Source: Bacillus sp. WMMC1349 | GTDB taxonomy: Bacteria; Bacillota; Bacilli; Bacillales; Bacillaceae | Direction: 5' to 3' | NCBI RefSeq assembly: GCF_013155385.1 | Contig: NZ_JABJUQ010000007.1 | Coordinates: 3,194,501-3,258,500, forward strand | Length of the DNA stretch: 64,000 bases | The notes under the pieces: generated by a model | What the model was told of the DNA's origin: nothing | Databases searched by the model: none | What the model saw: only the letters and a program-made list of their open reading frames with translations | Made by a program: the position numbers and the translations under genes | In this document: positions 1 through 8,518 of the stretch, piece by piece | Layout: each line of letters starts with the position of its first letter | Position numbering within the stretch: position 1 is the first letter of the stretch

Positions 1-657
1 AATTTACAAAACGAACAATAACAAACAAATTAGGAGGCTTTAGAACAGAAGTTCACGATAAAAGAAGATCGATTTCATCTCATACTAGATTCAAATCTAA
101 GTGATCTAAAGCATTGAAGGTGACAGAAATCTCAACTAGAAGAACGCGGGTTATTTTTTGAGAAGTCATGGGCGTGCAACGGTTATAACTTATGCTGAAT
201 GAATAGTAAAATCAATATTAGTTCAGGTACAACGAATGACTTTATGTTGGAATATGATTAGTACATTCAGTTTTCCAACTTTGACATTGGATTAGCGGTT
301 ATATTGCTAATCCATGATTAAAGAAATCAAAGTGCCGAAATTTGTTGGAACAAAAACGGTGTCCGGAAAGTAGTGTACATGAATGAAGATTGGGGTATTT
401 TCACCTGGCTCGCCTGGCTCACTGTTCTCCCTGCTCCACGTTTGTTTGTAAAGGACTTTTTAACTGCAAACGAAGAAGGAAATGGATTACGAGTGATTAG
501 ATCATGCACATGAACGCTATGCTTTCGCTAATATCTAGGATTGCTGATATATCAGCGTTTGTTAAACGTGAAAAGGGCGTCCAATTGTCAAAAATCGACT
601 GACTGGACAGCCCCCTATTAGCGCTTTTGACTCATATATGAAGGATTGGAGGTTTCC
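1..657. other. Gene-poor leading stretch
   Basis: No convincing gene was found here. Frame 1 at 34-117 encodes a 27-residue fragment that looks protein-like but has stops on both sides. A perfect 8-bp hairpin lies at 289-313 (GGATTAGC/GCTAATCC) without a following T-run. A diverged copy of the dispersed repeat occupies 357-467. Near 544-556 there is a CTGATATATCAG palindrome, and a similar TGATATATCA occurs near 63.09 kb. Confidence 0.5.
357..467 (+). repeat. Dispersed hairpin repeat, copy A (diverged)
   Basis: The left end reads GGTGTCCGGAAAGTAGTGTA and the right end reads TTGTAAAGGACTTTTTAACTG. Both match the ends of the better-preserved copies at 1.9, 5.2, 32.9 and 63.8 kb. The GC-rich centre is poorly conserved, so this appears to be an old copy. 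Confidence 0.6.
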
Positions 658-1506
658 ATGAAATTAATCGCAATTGATATGGATGGAACATTATTGTCTG
701 AAGATGGAACGATTAGTGATACTAACATCGAATCGTTGTTAGCAGCCGAGAAAAAAGGGCACCGAATTGCGATCTGTTCTGGAAGATCCCATCATGATAT
801 TTTACAAATTCTCGAACATTATCGGCTGAAGGCTTCGATTATTAGTGGGAATGGCGCAGTAATTTATCATAATAGATTATTAAAACAATTGCTTCTGCCT
901 CATGAGACAGTTGAAGAATTAATTGAAATCATTCAGAATGAGTGCTTGCTTTGTGAATTATATACTGACAAAGGCATCCTCATCAAAAAAAATGATCGGC
1001 AGATTCTTGAAGATGACTTAGCTGAGCAAGAACGATTAAATCCCGTCACAGCTTCTATTTATAAACGGGAGATGAAGAATTTGTTTGCTCAAAAACAAAT
1101 TCACTTTGTGAACCACTTTCACGAGGCGGATCTATTCACATTACCCATTTATAAAATAAACGCCATTTCTTATCGAAAAGAGAAACGAGACACCTTACTT
1201 ACCAAACTTAACAAACGTCATGATATATCGATGACATCAGGAAGCCTAGGAGCGATAGAAATCGGTCATGCACAAACAAATAAAGGATTTGGCTTAACCT
1301 TTTTGGCAAACTTTTTCACTATACCACTTAAACATACGGTTGCAATTGGCGACAATTTCAATGATATCCCAATGTTCGAAGCAGCAGGGATCAGTATTGC
1401 AATGGGTAATGCTCATGAAAGTGTTAAAGCATGTGCGACATATGTAACGGATGGTCACCATCATAACGGTGTGGCAAAAGCTTTAAAAGATTACGTGTTA
1501 TTTTAA
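658..1506 (+). CDS. Cof-type HAD-superfamily hydrolase
   Basis: Predicted cytosolic phosphatase of the HAD IIB (Cof) subfamily, acting on small phosphorylated metabolites; the substrate cannot be read from sequence. HAD motif I is DMDGTLL at residues 7-13 (nucleophile plus acid/base Asp). Motif II is the CSGRS region, and motif IV is GDNFNDIPMF near the C-terminus. The length of 282 aa is normal for this group, which includes B. subtilis YwtE, YkrA and YxeH; YwtE is closest in size, but I do not assign orthology. The ATG at 658 is chosen because GGAGG lies just upstream. The in-frame ATG at 646 has no ribosome-binding site. Confidence 0.9.
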   Translation: MKLIAIDMDGTLLSEDGTISDTNIESLLAAEKKGHRIAICSGRSHHDILQILEHYRLKASIISGNGAVIYHNRLLKQLLLPHETVEELIEIIQNECLLCELYTDKGILIKKNDRQILEDDLAEQERLNPVTASIYKREMKNLFAQKQIHFVNHFHEADLFTLPIYKINAISYRKEKRDTLLTKLNKRHDISMTSGSLGAIEIGHAQTNKGFGLTFLANFFTIPLKHTVAIGDNFNDIPMFEAAGISIAMGNAHESVKACATYVTDGHHHNGVAKALKDYVLF

Positions 1507-1575
1507 TTTTTTATTGATTCTTGTCCTACCTTGATTTACAGTAGAAACAGCATGTACAGCTGAGGTGATCTATAA

Positions 1576-1782
1576 ATGAAATCTACTAATCAGATTCCTG
1601 CCGCCCTTTTCATTATTATTGCTTTATTTGCATCCATTTTCCTTAGTTTCCGACCGGAGTTATTATTGCCTTCCGGTTATTCACTGACAGGTGATGGAAT
1701 ATTAATTGCCCGAACATTGCTGGTCGTTTCTACATTGTTTTTCATCACTAAATTAGGATACTTCCTTTTAAGAAGCAAATAA
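1576..1782 (+). CDS. Small two-helix membrane protein
   Basis: A 68-residue hypothetical protein of unknown function. Residues ~7-27 and ~43-63 form two hydrophobic segments, joined by a short polar loop containing RPELLLPSGYS. The C-terminus is basic (LLRSK), which suggests a cytosolic tail. GAGGTGAT 8-10 bases before the ATG is a good ribosome-binding site. It lies 70 bp after the HAD gene and is followed by a terminator, so the two may be cotranscribed. I do not recognise a family. Confidence 0.7.
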   Translation: MKSTNQIPAALFIIIALFASIFLSFRPELLLPSGYSLTGDGILIARTLLVVSTLFFITKLGYFLLRSK

Positions 1783-1791
1783 AAAAGATCG

Positions 1792-1830
1792 ACCATGGTT
1801 CATTCAACAACTTAGAAGCCATGGTTTTTT
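1792..1830 (+). terminator. Rho-independent terminator
   Basis: Inverted repeat ACCATGG/CCATGGT with a 20-nt loop, followed by TTTTTT. It ends the transcript of the HAD and small membrane protein genes. Confidence 0.75.
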
Positions 1831-1875
1831 CTATTATGTTGACTGCATACAATCAATACAGTAAATGGTTGAGAG

Positions 1876-2014
1876 GGTGTCCTGAAATTAGTGTGCATGA
1901 ATGAAAATCAGGGAATTTGCTCGCTTTCTGCGGGCGATCCGCGAGCTCGTACTCTGCTCCTGCGGGGTCTCGCAATTTCCTCTGATTCATGTTGTATAGG
2001 ACTTAAGACAGCCT
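1876..2014 (+). repeat. Dispersed hairpin repeat, copy B
   Basis: A well-preserved copy. It starts GGTGTCCTGAAATTAGTGTG, contains GAATTTGCTCGCTTTC then GCGGGCGATCCGCGAGCTCG, then CTGCGGGGTCTCGCAATTTC, and ends AGGACTTAAGACAGCCTC. The AATTTGCTCGC and GTCTCGCAAATT-like blocks can pair, so it can form a long hairpin. It lies intergenically between two terminators. It encodes no transposase. Confidence 0.85.
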
Positions 2015-2069
2015 CTATTGATGCTCAATCCTCAAATTTTCACTATATATGATATCTAAGACAAGCTAA

Positions 2070-2107
2070 ACAAAAAAGCCTGCCGAACACAAGTGACTCG
2101 ACAAGCT
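2070..2107 (-). terminator. lutABC terminator
   Basis: Read on the minus strand, AGCTTGTCGA pairs imperfectly with TCGGCAGGCT and is followed by TTTTTTG. It lies just after the lutC stop codon. Confidence 0.75.
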
Positions 2108-2115
2108 TCTGATTT

Positions 2116-2838
2116 CTATTGATCTGTCACCACAATATAAGCCGCTCGAATAGGTCCATGGACACCGACAACTAAATCCATTTCAATATCAGCTGAATTA
2201 CTTGGTCCTGTAATATAGTTGATGCAAGACGGAATGACACTGCCGTCCGCAATCTTTTGCTGAATGATCTCGCTTGCCTGTGTCATTCTTGGTACGATTG
2301 TGCTTTTCGGAACGATCGCAATATATGTCGTTGGCAATAGACTAACTGAACGCCCTTTGTCCTTTGAACTAAACAGGACAACAGTACCTGATTCGGCAAG
2401 AGTGATTTCACTAAAGGTGATCCCAATGTTTGCCTGTTCAGCTTGCCCGATATTTTTCTCTCCTGCAGCAGCGTCCCATTCCCACACCTTTGTGCCTGCT
2501 TGCGGCCAGCTGTCCATCAACAGATCAGACAGCCCAAACTGTTTAAAACGAGCATCTTTTGGAACAATGACAGGCCCGCCGCCGAATCGTGCTACTTGTT
2601 CATCTAAAGCTCTATCCAAACCGCTGCTGTCTGTTTCAATGAATTCGGTATGAATCTTCCGGCATTGATCTTTTAATACAACGAGAAGATCATCTGCGGA
2701 ATAACCTCGGTACACCTTGTACTGTGGTTGATAACTGTAATCTGGAACAGTAACACCTGCTGTTCTTCGTTCACGACCAAGTTGATGTGCAATCCGATTT
2801 AAAAAACGTTCTTGATGTTGGATGGTTCCTTTTGTCAT
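2116..2838 (-). CDS. lutC: L-lactate utilization protein LutC
   Basis: Third subunit of the LutABC iron-sulfur L-lactate oxidation complex, which converts L-lactate to pyruvate in the cytosol and supports growth on lactate and biofilm formation. 240 aa, LUD domain (DUF162) family. The typical LUD stretch [20 protein letters not shown] lies mid-protein and [17 protein letters not shown] near the C-terminus. The start ATG overlaps the lutB stop by 4 nt (ATGA), which implies translational coupling. The upstream AAGGGGGAAG is the ribosome-binding site. This is the last gene of the lutABC operon and is followed by a terminator. Confidence 0.95.
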   Translation of the reverse strand: MTKGTIQHQERFLNRIAHQLGRERRTAGVTVPDYSYQPQYKVYRGYSADDLLVVLKDQCRKIHTEFIETDSSGLDRALDEQVARFGGGPVIVPKDARFKQFGLSDLLMDSWPQAGTKVWEWDAAAGEKNIGQAEQANIGITFSEITLAESGTVVLFSSKDKGRSVSLLPTTYIAIVPKSTIVPRMTQASEIIQQKIADGSVIPSCINYITGPSNSADIEMDLVVGVHGPIRAAYIVVTDQ

Positions 2839-4271
2839 CGATCTTCCCCCTTATTGCCGGTTTGCCTATCTTGAAACCAATCACGAAACCTTGAACGATT
2901 CGGTGCAGGAAAATCACGAATTTGCGTCCATTGTTTTAATGGACCCGGTCCTTTCGTCAGTTTTTCTCCCTCTTGAAATGGCTTCATCGCCGCAGGTGCC
3001 CATTTCGATCCCATTTTATAAAGTGCTGGTGTTGATGTACCCAATCCGAATGCTTTCATGGCCAACTTTTCAGAAATAGGCGCCCGTCCTTCTTTTTCAA
3101 CAATTTGCTGCCGGTGTTTTAAGAGCAACTCATGAAGAGGAATTTTGACAGGACAAGCTTCGGTACACGCTGCACACAATGATGAGGCATAAGGAAGCTC
3201 TTTGTAATCATCATATCCTCCGAGAAGCGGCGATAATACAGCACCGATCGGACCTGGATAGATCGAACCGTATGAATGTCCGCCAACATGCCGGTAAACC
3301 GGACAAACATTGATGCAAGCTGCACAGCGAATACATTGTAGAACAGATTGAAATTCGCTGCCAAGAATTTTTGACCGTCCATTATCAACGATAACAAGAT
3401 GGAATTCTTCAGGACCATCAGCTTCTTCAGGCAGTCTAGGACCTGAAAGCGCTGTAATATAACTTGTCAGCCGCTGTCCGACCGCACTTCTTGTCAACAT
3501 TCCGACAAGTACCTCAAATTCATGGAAAGATGGAACAATTCGTTCCATGCCCATTACGGTAATCTGTGTTTTCGGAATCGTGGACACTAAGCGACCGTTC
3601 CCCTCATTTGTCACAAGACTGACAGAACCGGTATCAGCAATAGCAAAATTACAGCCGGTTATCCCAATATCTGCTTGCAAAAATTTCTTTCTAAGTATGG
3701 CTCTGGCATGCATAACAAGTTCTTCGGGCTTTTCTGTTTGATGATAACCGATCCGTTCTTTAAAAAGGTCGCGAATTTGTTGTTTATTTTTATGAAGTGC
3801 TGGTGCAACGATATGTGACGGTGGATCTTGATGATCAATTTGCAGAATGTACTCACCTAAGTCGGTTTCAACAACTTCACATCCCTCTTGTTCAAGTACT
3901 TCATTCATATTAATTTCTTCTGTGACCATCGATTTGGATTTAACGATTTTTTTACCGTTTTTCTGTTTCACAATATCACGTATGTAGGAGGATGCTTCTT
4001 CAGCTGTCTCCGCAAAAAAAACATGCCCGCCTTTTTTGGCGACATTCTCGGCAAGCTGTTCCAAATAAAAGTCAAGATTCTCTAGCACATGCTGTCTAAT
4101 TTCTTCAGCGAGTGACCGCCATTCTTCCCAGTTTCCTAGTTCTTCAGCTGCTTCCAGCCGCCGCGCTCTTAACCGTTCTTGAGCACTTGAGACTGCCCCT
4201 CTCATGAAATCGTTTTCAATACCATTTGCGACACGTTCTTTAAATTTATCTGTTCCAATCTTCATTGCCAT
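2835..4271 (-). CDS. lutB: L-lactate iron-sulfur oxidoreductase subunit LutB
   Basis: The largest LutABC subunit. It has an N-terminal LUD domain and two 4Fe-4S ferredoxin-type clusters: [12 protein letters not shown] followed by a downstream Cys, and CAACTEACP, both in the C-terminal third. The first ATG (4277) sits almost on the Shine-Dalgarno AAGGGGGAA. The ATG at 4271 (MAMKIGT) has proper spacing and matches the N-terminus I recall for B. subtilis LutB, giving 478 aa. It sits between lutA (32-nt gap) and lutC (4-nt overlap). Confidence 0.95.
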   Translation of the reverse strand: MAMKIGTDKFKERVANGIENDFMRGAVSSAQERLRARRLEAAEELGNWEEWRSLAEEIRQHVLENLDFYLEQLAENVAKKGGHVFFAETAEEASSYIRDIVKQKNGKKIVKSKSMVTEEINMNEVLEQEGCEVVETDLGEYILQIDHQDPPSHIVAPALHKNKQQIRDLFKERIGYHQTEKPEELVMHARAILRKKFLQADIGITGCNFAIADTGSVSLVTNEGNGRLVSTIPKTQITVMGMERIVPSFHEFEVLVGMLTRSAVGQRLTSYITALSGPRLPEEADGPEEFHLVIVDNGRSKILGSEFQSVLQCIRCAACINVCPVYRHVGGHSYGSIYPGPIGAVLSPLLGGYDDYKELPYASSLCAACTEACPVKIPLHELLLKHRQQIVEKEGRAPISEKLAMKAFGLGTSTPALYKMGSKWAPAAMKPFQEGEKLTKGPGPLKQWTQIRDFPAPNRSRFRDWFQDRQTGNKGEDR

Positions 4272-4309
4272 GACCATTTTCCCCCTTAACTGTACATGAC
4301 CTTGATGTG

Positions 4310-5026
4310 TTATCTGCTGTTTAAAACCTCCGCAATGTGCATCACTTGGATAGGCTTACCTTTTCTTTCGATCCGGCCTCCGATATTCAACAGACAGCCG
4401 CAATCTGCCCCTATTAAAACATCAGCAGCGGTTTCTTCTATACATGCCACTTTTTCATCGACCATTTGCTCAGAAATTTGCGCCATTTTCACAGAAAAAG
4501 TGCCCCCAAATCCACAACAGTTATATTTATTTGGTAATGGTATGAATTCCAACCCTTTGACATGGCTGAGCAGTTTCATTGGTGCATCTGATACCCCAAG
4601 CAATCTTGTCATATGGCATGAAGTATGATAAGTCGCCTTTTTTTCAAGATGCGCTCCGACATCCTCTATTTTCAATACATGAACGATAAAATCTGTTAAT
4701 TCATATGTTTTATTAGCCAACTTCTGGGCTTTTTCCACCCAGTCAGGTTCATCTTGAAAGATGTGCGGGTATTCTTTAAACATAAACGCGCATGACCCCG
4801 ATGGACTGACAACATAATCGCTCTGTTCAAATGCTTCAATCATTTGTTTCATCGCCTTTTTAGCGTCTTTAACATACCCGCTATTATATGCTGGTTGCCC
4901 ACAGCAAGTTTGCCTTTCCGGAAAATCAACTTCACAACCGAGCCGTTCCAGCAGTTCAACAGTTGCTTTTCCGACATTTGTCTGAAACATGTCAACCAAA
5001 CATGTGACAAACAGTGACACTTTCAT
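4310..5026 (-). CDS. lutA: L-lactate oxidation subunit LutA (CCG-domain protein)
   Basis: 238 aa, with the duplicated cysteine-rich CCG domain found in glycolate oxidase GlcF and heterodisulfide reductase Hdr[11 protein letters not shown] lies near residue 41 and CCGFGGTFS near residue 170. Other cysteines are in SGSCAFMF and HTSCHMTR. These ligate a noncanonical Fe-S cluster. It is the first gene of lutABC, preceded by a palindromic operator shared with the lutP promoter. It acts with LutB and LutC in the cytosol. Confidence 0.95.
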   Translation of the reverse strand: MKVSLFVTCLVDMFQTNVGKATVELLERLGCEVDFPERQTCCGQPAYNSGYVKDAKKAMKQMIEAFEQSDYVVSPSGSCAFMFKEYPHIFQDEPDWVEKAQKLANKTYELTDFIVHVLKIEDVGAHLEKKATYHTSCHMTRLLGVSDAPMKLLSHVKGLEFIPLPNKYNCCGFGGTFSVKMAQISEQMVDEKVACIEETAADVLIGADCGCLLNIGGRIERKGKPIQVMHIAEVLNSR

Positions 5027-5061
5027 ATGAATCCCCTCTCCCCATGTTGAAATAAATCAGG

Positions 5062-5072
5062 TCATCTGATGA
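5062..5072. promoter_or_regulatory. Predicted LutR operator of lutABC
   Basis: The perfect palindrome TCATCTGATGA in the context GTCATCTGATGATTAAA lies 36 bp upstream of the lutA start. The same 17-base string recurs before lutP at 6144-6160. GntR/FadR-type repressors such as the adjacent lutR product bind short palindromes of this kind, so LutR is the likely ligand. Confidence 0.8.
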
Positions 5073-5149
5073 TTAAAACCTTCTTCTTCCATCTTACACC
5101 TTGTTCATTTTTTTGGAAAGGGGGTTATTGGAAGTTTGCTAATTTAAAA

Positions 5150-5300
5150 GGCTCTGTCTAATAAGCCCTTATCAACATGAAGAGGGATTTGCGAGACCCC
5201 GCAGGAGCAAGGAACGAGCTCTGAGGAGGCTCGCGGATCGCCCGCGGAAAGCGAGCAAATTCCCTCATTTTTATTCATCCACACTACTTTCAGGATACCC
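5150..5300 (-). repeat. Dispersed hairpin repeat, copy C, overlapping lutR
   Basis: A full copy in inverted orientation relative to copy B. On the minus strand it starts GGTATCCTGAAAGTAGTGTG and ends TTATTAGACAGAGCC. The arms GGGATTTGCGAG and GAGCAAATTCCC can pair. Its first 30 bases form the last codons and stop of lutR. Confidence 0.9.
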
Positions 5301-6023
5301 GCTTCGACCTGTTTCTTCAAAATAAGCGACCAGCACTTTTTCAACATTTGTCAGGTGCTCTATCATCGCTTTTTCCGCTTTTTTAGGGTTCTGTTCTTTC
5401 ACAGCCATATAGATGGCTTCATGTTCTTCATAAAGGCGTTTCATCGTTGTTTTTTTAGAAAACAGCCAAATTTTACGTGTTTCTTTCATCGTTTCTAATA
5501 AAAGAGATGAGACATGATTCATTAAGCTTTTTAACAAACCATTTTGTGAAGCACCGGCAAGCGCTAAGTGAAATGCAAAATCGGCTTTTTCACCTAGTTC
5601 ATCATTTCCATCTGCCATTTTCATATCGATAAGCGCCTCCTCCATTCGCCTTAAATCGGCTTCAGTCCGCTTTTGTACTGCTCCAGAGACAGCACCAATC
5701 TCAAGAATTTTCCGGACTTCAAGTAAATCACGGACATCGTTCTTTTTCATGAGCAAAGCGGCAGAAAGCGGGATTGAGATCTGTTCAGGCTGAAATGTTT
5801 TCACATATGTGCCTTCTCCTTGCTTCATCTCGACGATTCCCATTGCTTTTAAAGCGGACAGAGCCTCTCTGACTGCAGAGCGACTCACTTCAAAGCTTTC
5901 TGCTAGCGATTGAACGGAGTCCAGTTTATCACCTGGTTGAAGATCTCCAGTCTTAATCATTTCAAGCAATGTTTCAGCCACTTCTTCATAGATTTTTTTC
6001 GTCTTGATTTGCTTGTACTTCAT
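5271..6023 (-). CDS. lutR: GntR/FadR-family transcriptional repressor LutR
   Basis: Represses lutABC and lutP until lactate is present, and in B. subtilis also influences biofilm genes. The N-terminal winged helix-turn-helix (~residues 6-72) includes SLAESFEVSRSAVREALSAL and the wing GEGTYV. The C-terminal FCD effector domain (~95-220) has DLLEVRKILE and HLALAGAS. The start at 6023 (MKYKQIKTK) follows TGAGGTGA; the upstream in-frame codon lacks a ribosome-binding site. The last residues, YPESSVDE, are encoded by the dispersed repeat, so the native C-terminus has been replaced or extended. The gene lies between its two predicted operators. Confidence 0.93.
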   Translation of the reverse strand: MKYKQIKTKKIYEEVAETLLEMIKTGDLQPGDKLDSVQSLAESFEVSRSAVREALSALKAMGIVEMKQGEGTYVKTFQPEQISIPLSAALLMKKNDVRDLLEVRKILEIGAVSGAVQKRTEADLRRMEEALIDMKMADGNDELGEKADFAFHLALAGASQNGLLKSLMNHVSSLLLETMKETRKIWLFSKKTTMKRLYEEHEAIYMAVKEQNPKKAEKAMIEHLTNVEKVLVAYFEETGRSGYPESSVDE

Positions 6024-6144
6024 TTTTTTCACCTCAGGCTCGTGCTTCATTTTTCATATTATACCGTTCTTTCCAACATGAAAAAAGGATTGTATTTTAT
6101 GGCAATTATTAATATAATGCTAAATGATTGGTCTTGTGATCATG

Positions 6145-6155
6145 TCATCTGATGA
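6145..6155. promoter_or_regulatory. Predicted LutR operator of lutP
   Basis: TCATCTGATGA within GTCATCTGATGATTAAA is identical over 17 bases to the lutA upstream site. It lies 35 bp before the lutP ATG, which is preceded by the ribosome-binding site AAAGGGGGAA. Confidence 0.8.
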
Positions 6156-6189
6156 TTAAAGACCATGATCAACAAAGGGGGAATTAAAT

Positions 6190-7881
6190 ATGGGATGGAC
6201 ACAAGTTTATACGCCATTGGGGAACAATTTGTTGCTTTCTTCACTCGCAGCGCTGATACCGATCTTGTATTTTTTTTGGGCTTTGGCTTTCAAAAGAATG
6301 AAAGGGCATACAGCAGGGATCACAACTTTGCTGATCACAGTGGTTTTAGCCATTTTCATCTATGGTATGCCAGCAGAAAAAGCTGTCATGTCAGCGACTC
6401 AAGGGGCGATATATGGACTGTTGCCAATCGGCTGGATTATAGTTACATCAGTGTTTTTGTACAAGCTTACAGTTAAAACCGGACAGTTTAAAGTGATTCG
6501 CAGCTCTGTTCTATCGATTACTGATGACCGTCGATTGCAAGCACTTTTGATAGCGTTTTCATTTGGCGCTTTTTTAGAAGGAGCGGCAGGTTTTGGAGCT
6601 CCTGTTGCGATTTCCGCTGCATTACTTGTAGGACTTGGATTTAACCCTTTATATGCGGCAGGAATCTGCTTAATTGCTAATACGGCACCAGTTGCCTTCG
6701 GTGCGATTGGGATTCCAATTATCGCAGTCGAGGGACCGACCGGGATTCCAGCGTTAGAGATTTCAAAAATGGTTGGTCGGCAATTGCCGTTTTTATCTAT
6801 TTTTATTCCGTTTTATTTAATTGTGATGATGAGTGGTTTTCGAAGATCTTTAGAGGTCTTACCAGCCATTTTAGTGTCAGGTATTTCCTTTGCCATCACA
6901 CAGTATCTCAGTTCAAATTTCTTAGGACCTGAACTGCCCGATATATTATCAGCGATCATATCACTTGTTGCGCTTGCTATTTTCTTAAAATTCTGGAAAC
7001 CAAAAAGAATATTTAAGTTTGCTCATGAAAAAGAAACAGCAGCAGGACAAGAAGCTAGACAATTCAACAGTGATAAACAAACACATTCAGGCGGACAAAT
7101 TTTTAAAGCATGGTTGCCGTTTTTAATGCTTACAGCACTTGTCTCTATTTGGGGAATACCCTCCATGAAAAATGCATTGACTGGACATTATACAGGGGAC
7201 AACCCATTTCTGCTGTTCATGAATGAAATTGGGGGACGGTTATCATTTGCTCCTCGTGTGCCTTTTCTGGACAATCAAATCATTGATTCTAGCGGAAAAC
7301 CGATTGAGGCCCTTTATAAAGTCGATTTGCTTGGTTCAGCAGGGACCGCAATCTTGCTCGCCGCAGTGCTTGCAAAATTTGTAACAGCCGTTTCTTGGAC
7401 AGAGTGGGGAGCTGTATTGAAAGACACGCTGCAGGAACTGAAAAAACCGGTTCTGACTATTGCCACAGTTGTCGGCTTTGCTTATGTGGTTAACTCTTCT
7501 GGGATGAGCACAACACTTGGCATGTCATTGGCGATGACTGGTACAATGTTTTCATTTTTTTCACCTGTTCTTGGCTGGCTTGGTGTGTTTATTACAGGGT
7601 CTGACACCTCTGCAAATCTCCTGTTTGGCAGTCTGCAAAAAGTAACGGCATCATCGGTCGGAATGGATCCTGTTTTAGCAGTGGCATCCAATTCTTCAGG
7701 CGGGGTCACTGGAAAAATGATCTCTCCACAATCGATCGCAGTCGCCTGTGCCGCTGTCGGACTGACAGGAAAAGAATCTGATTTGCTCCGCTTTACACTG
7801 AAACATAGTTTATTTCTCTTGTTTCTCGTCTGTTTGATCACATTTTTGCAACATCATTTGTTTTCATGGATGATTCCTTGA
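6190..7881 (+). CDS. lutP: L-lactate permease LutP
   Basis: Secondary transporter of the LctP family (563 aa) that imports L-lactate for LutABC. It is highly hydrophobic, with about 13-14 predicted membrane spans. Family signatures are FGAFLEGAAGFGAPVAI around residue 125 and FITGSDTSANLLFG around residue 465, with SSGGVTGKMISPQSIAVA near the C-terminus. It is divergent from lutR with a shared palindromic operator. The stop codon TGA (7879-7881) abuts the end of a decayed IS605-type element, so the last bases of the gene may derive from that insertion. Confidence 0.95.
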   Translation: MGWTQVYTPLGNNLLLSSLAALIPILYFFWALAFKRMKGHTAGITTLLITVVLAIFIYGMPAEKAVMSATQGAIYGLLPIGWIIVTSVFLYKLTVKTGQFKVIRSSVLSITDDRRLQALLIAFSFGAFLEGAAGFGAPVAISAALLVGLGFNPLYAAGICLIANTAPVAFGAIGIPIIAVEGPTGIPALEISKMVGRQLPFLSIFIPFYLIVMMSGFRRSLEVLPAILVSGISFAITQYLSSNFLGPELPDILSAIISLVALAIFLKFWKPKRIFKFAHEKETAAGQEARQFNSDKQTHSGGQIFKAWLPFLMLTALVSIWGIPSMKNALTGHYTGDNPFLLFMNEIGGRLSFAPRVPFLDNQIIDSSGKPIEALYKVDLLGSAGTAILLAAVLAKFVTAVSWTEWGAVLKDTLQELKKPVLTIATVVGFAYVVNSSGMSTTLGMSLAMTGTMFSFFSPVLGWLGVFITGSDTSANLLFGSLQKVTASSVGMDPVLAVASNSSGGVTGKMISPQSIAVACAAVGLTGKESDLLRFTLKHSLFLLFLVCLITFLQHHLFSWMIP

Positions 7882-8020
7882 ACTACCCCCACTTATCGAC
7901 CTTGCTGTTTGATTGAAGTGGGAGATTCTTGGGAACAGAGCGTACTTGTTGACGTATTTCTTTGCTAACAGAGGTTTCTCTTATTGACCAAGCTATCCCC
8001 GTAGATTCCTACGGTTCTAT
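7882..8020 (-). ncRNA. Remnant of IS605 right-end (reRNA/omega-RNA) region
   Basis: In intact IS605 elements the 3' end of tnpB and the right end form the guide RNA of TnpB, with the guide taken from flanking DNA. Here the tnpB tail, spacer and terminal hairpin remain. The would-be guide would be the antisense of the lutP 3' end. Expression is unknown and there is no TnpB in the window. Confidence 0.35.
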
Positions 8021-8022
8021 AT

Positions 8023-8334
8023 TTAAGCCAAAACTTCTTGACCAAAACATTTCTTTCCACAGCTTTTTCCTAACTTGCGGAAAACCTTTTTTGATTCATC
8101 GTGAACTAGCACTTTAGCATTGATGAACTTTGATAATTCAGTGTTAGGATGTGCTTTGAACAGGATGTGAACATGGTCTTTATCATGATTCCACTCAACT
8201 AGAGAGATATTGTATTTCTCGCCTAACTTTACAAACATATCCTTAGCATAGTCAGATACTTTGTCATCAAAGACTTCTCTACGATATTGATAATACATTG
8301 AGAATACTGAATGATTATTACTGTCTAATTTCAT
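8023..8334 (-). pseudogene. Frameshifted IS200/IS605 Y1 transposase (tnpA)
   Basis: The N-terminal 70 residues match the TnpA fold: FSMYYQYRREVF..., then the HUH motif as HVHILFKAHPNTELSKFINA. After FINA the frame is lost. Another minus-strand frame continues with the expected family sequence (IKKGFPQVRKKLWKEMFWSR), also interrupted by a stop. The C-terminal catalytic-tyrosine region is deleted. This is a non-functional relic. Confidence 0.85.
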
Positions 8335-8484
8335 TGTAATATCAGCCTTTATCTTATAAGACTATATCCTTAAGGTAAACAAAATAGCCTTTAGGACATT
8401 CATCTCCCACCTATCGTTTGGTTTCACCCTTCACACGACTGAGGAGGGAGTCTTCTGTCGGAAAACGATAAAAGGCAGATAAAT

Positions 8485-8515
8485 AGTCCGTGGAGAAAGA
8501 CCGCGGACTTTAGCT
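8485..8515 (-). terminator. Possible sigL terminator
   Basis: Stem AGTCCGCGG/CCACGGACT with a 7-nt loop lies just after the sigL stop on the minus strand. It is followed only by ATTTAT, so the T-run is weak. Confidence 0.45.
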
Positions 8516-8518
8516 TTG

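Larger units (their letters stand above)
7882..8452 (-). mobile_element. IS200/IS605-family element remnant
   Basis: Both subterminal hairpin ends survive. One end (7886-7926) has CCCCCACTT and AAGTGGGAG as arms. The other (8401-8450) has CTCCCACCT and AGGAGGGAG. Between them on the minus strand are a frameshifted tnpA and, fused to it, about 17 terminal codons of a tnpB-like frame (TVGIYGDSLVNKRNLC) followed by the right end. Essentially all of tnpB is deleted. The element abuts the lutP stop codon. Confidence 0.8.

Noticed and set aside
327..509. 60-aa minus-strand frame at the start of the window
   Set aside because: It runs through the dispersed repeat copy A and lacks a ribosome-binding site.
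2264..2653. A 129-aa plus-strand open frame inside lutC
   Set aside because: Fully antisense to a well-supported gene; no ribosome-binding site and no recognisable domain.
3547..4085. Several 60-100 aa frames antisense to lutB
   Set aside because: Shadows of the conserved coding strand; compositionally odd and without homology.
5144..5347. 67-aa frame spanning the lutR end and repeat copy C
   Set aside because: It reads through repeat DNA in a frame different from lutR; other copies of the repeat do not keep it open.
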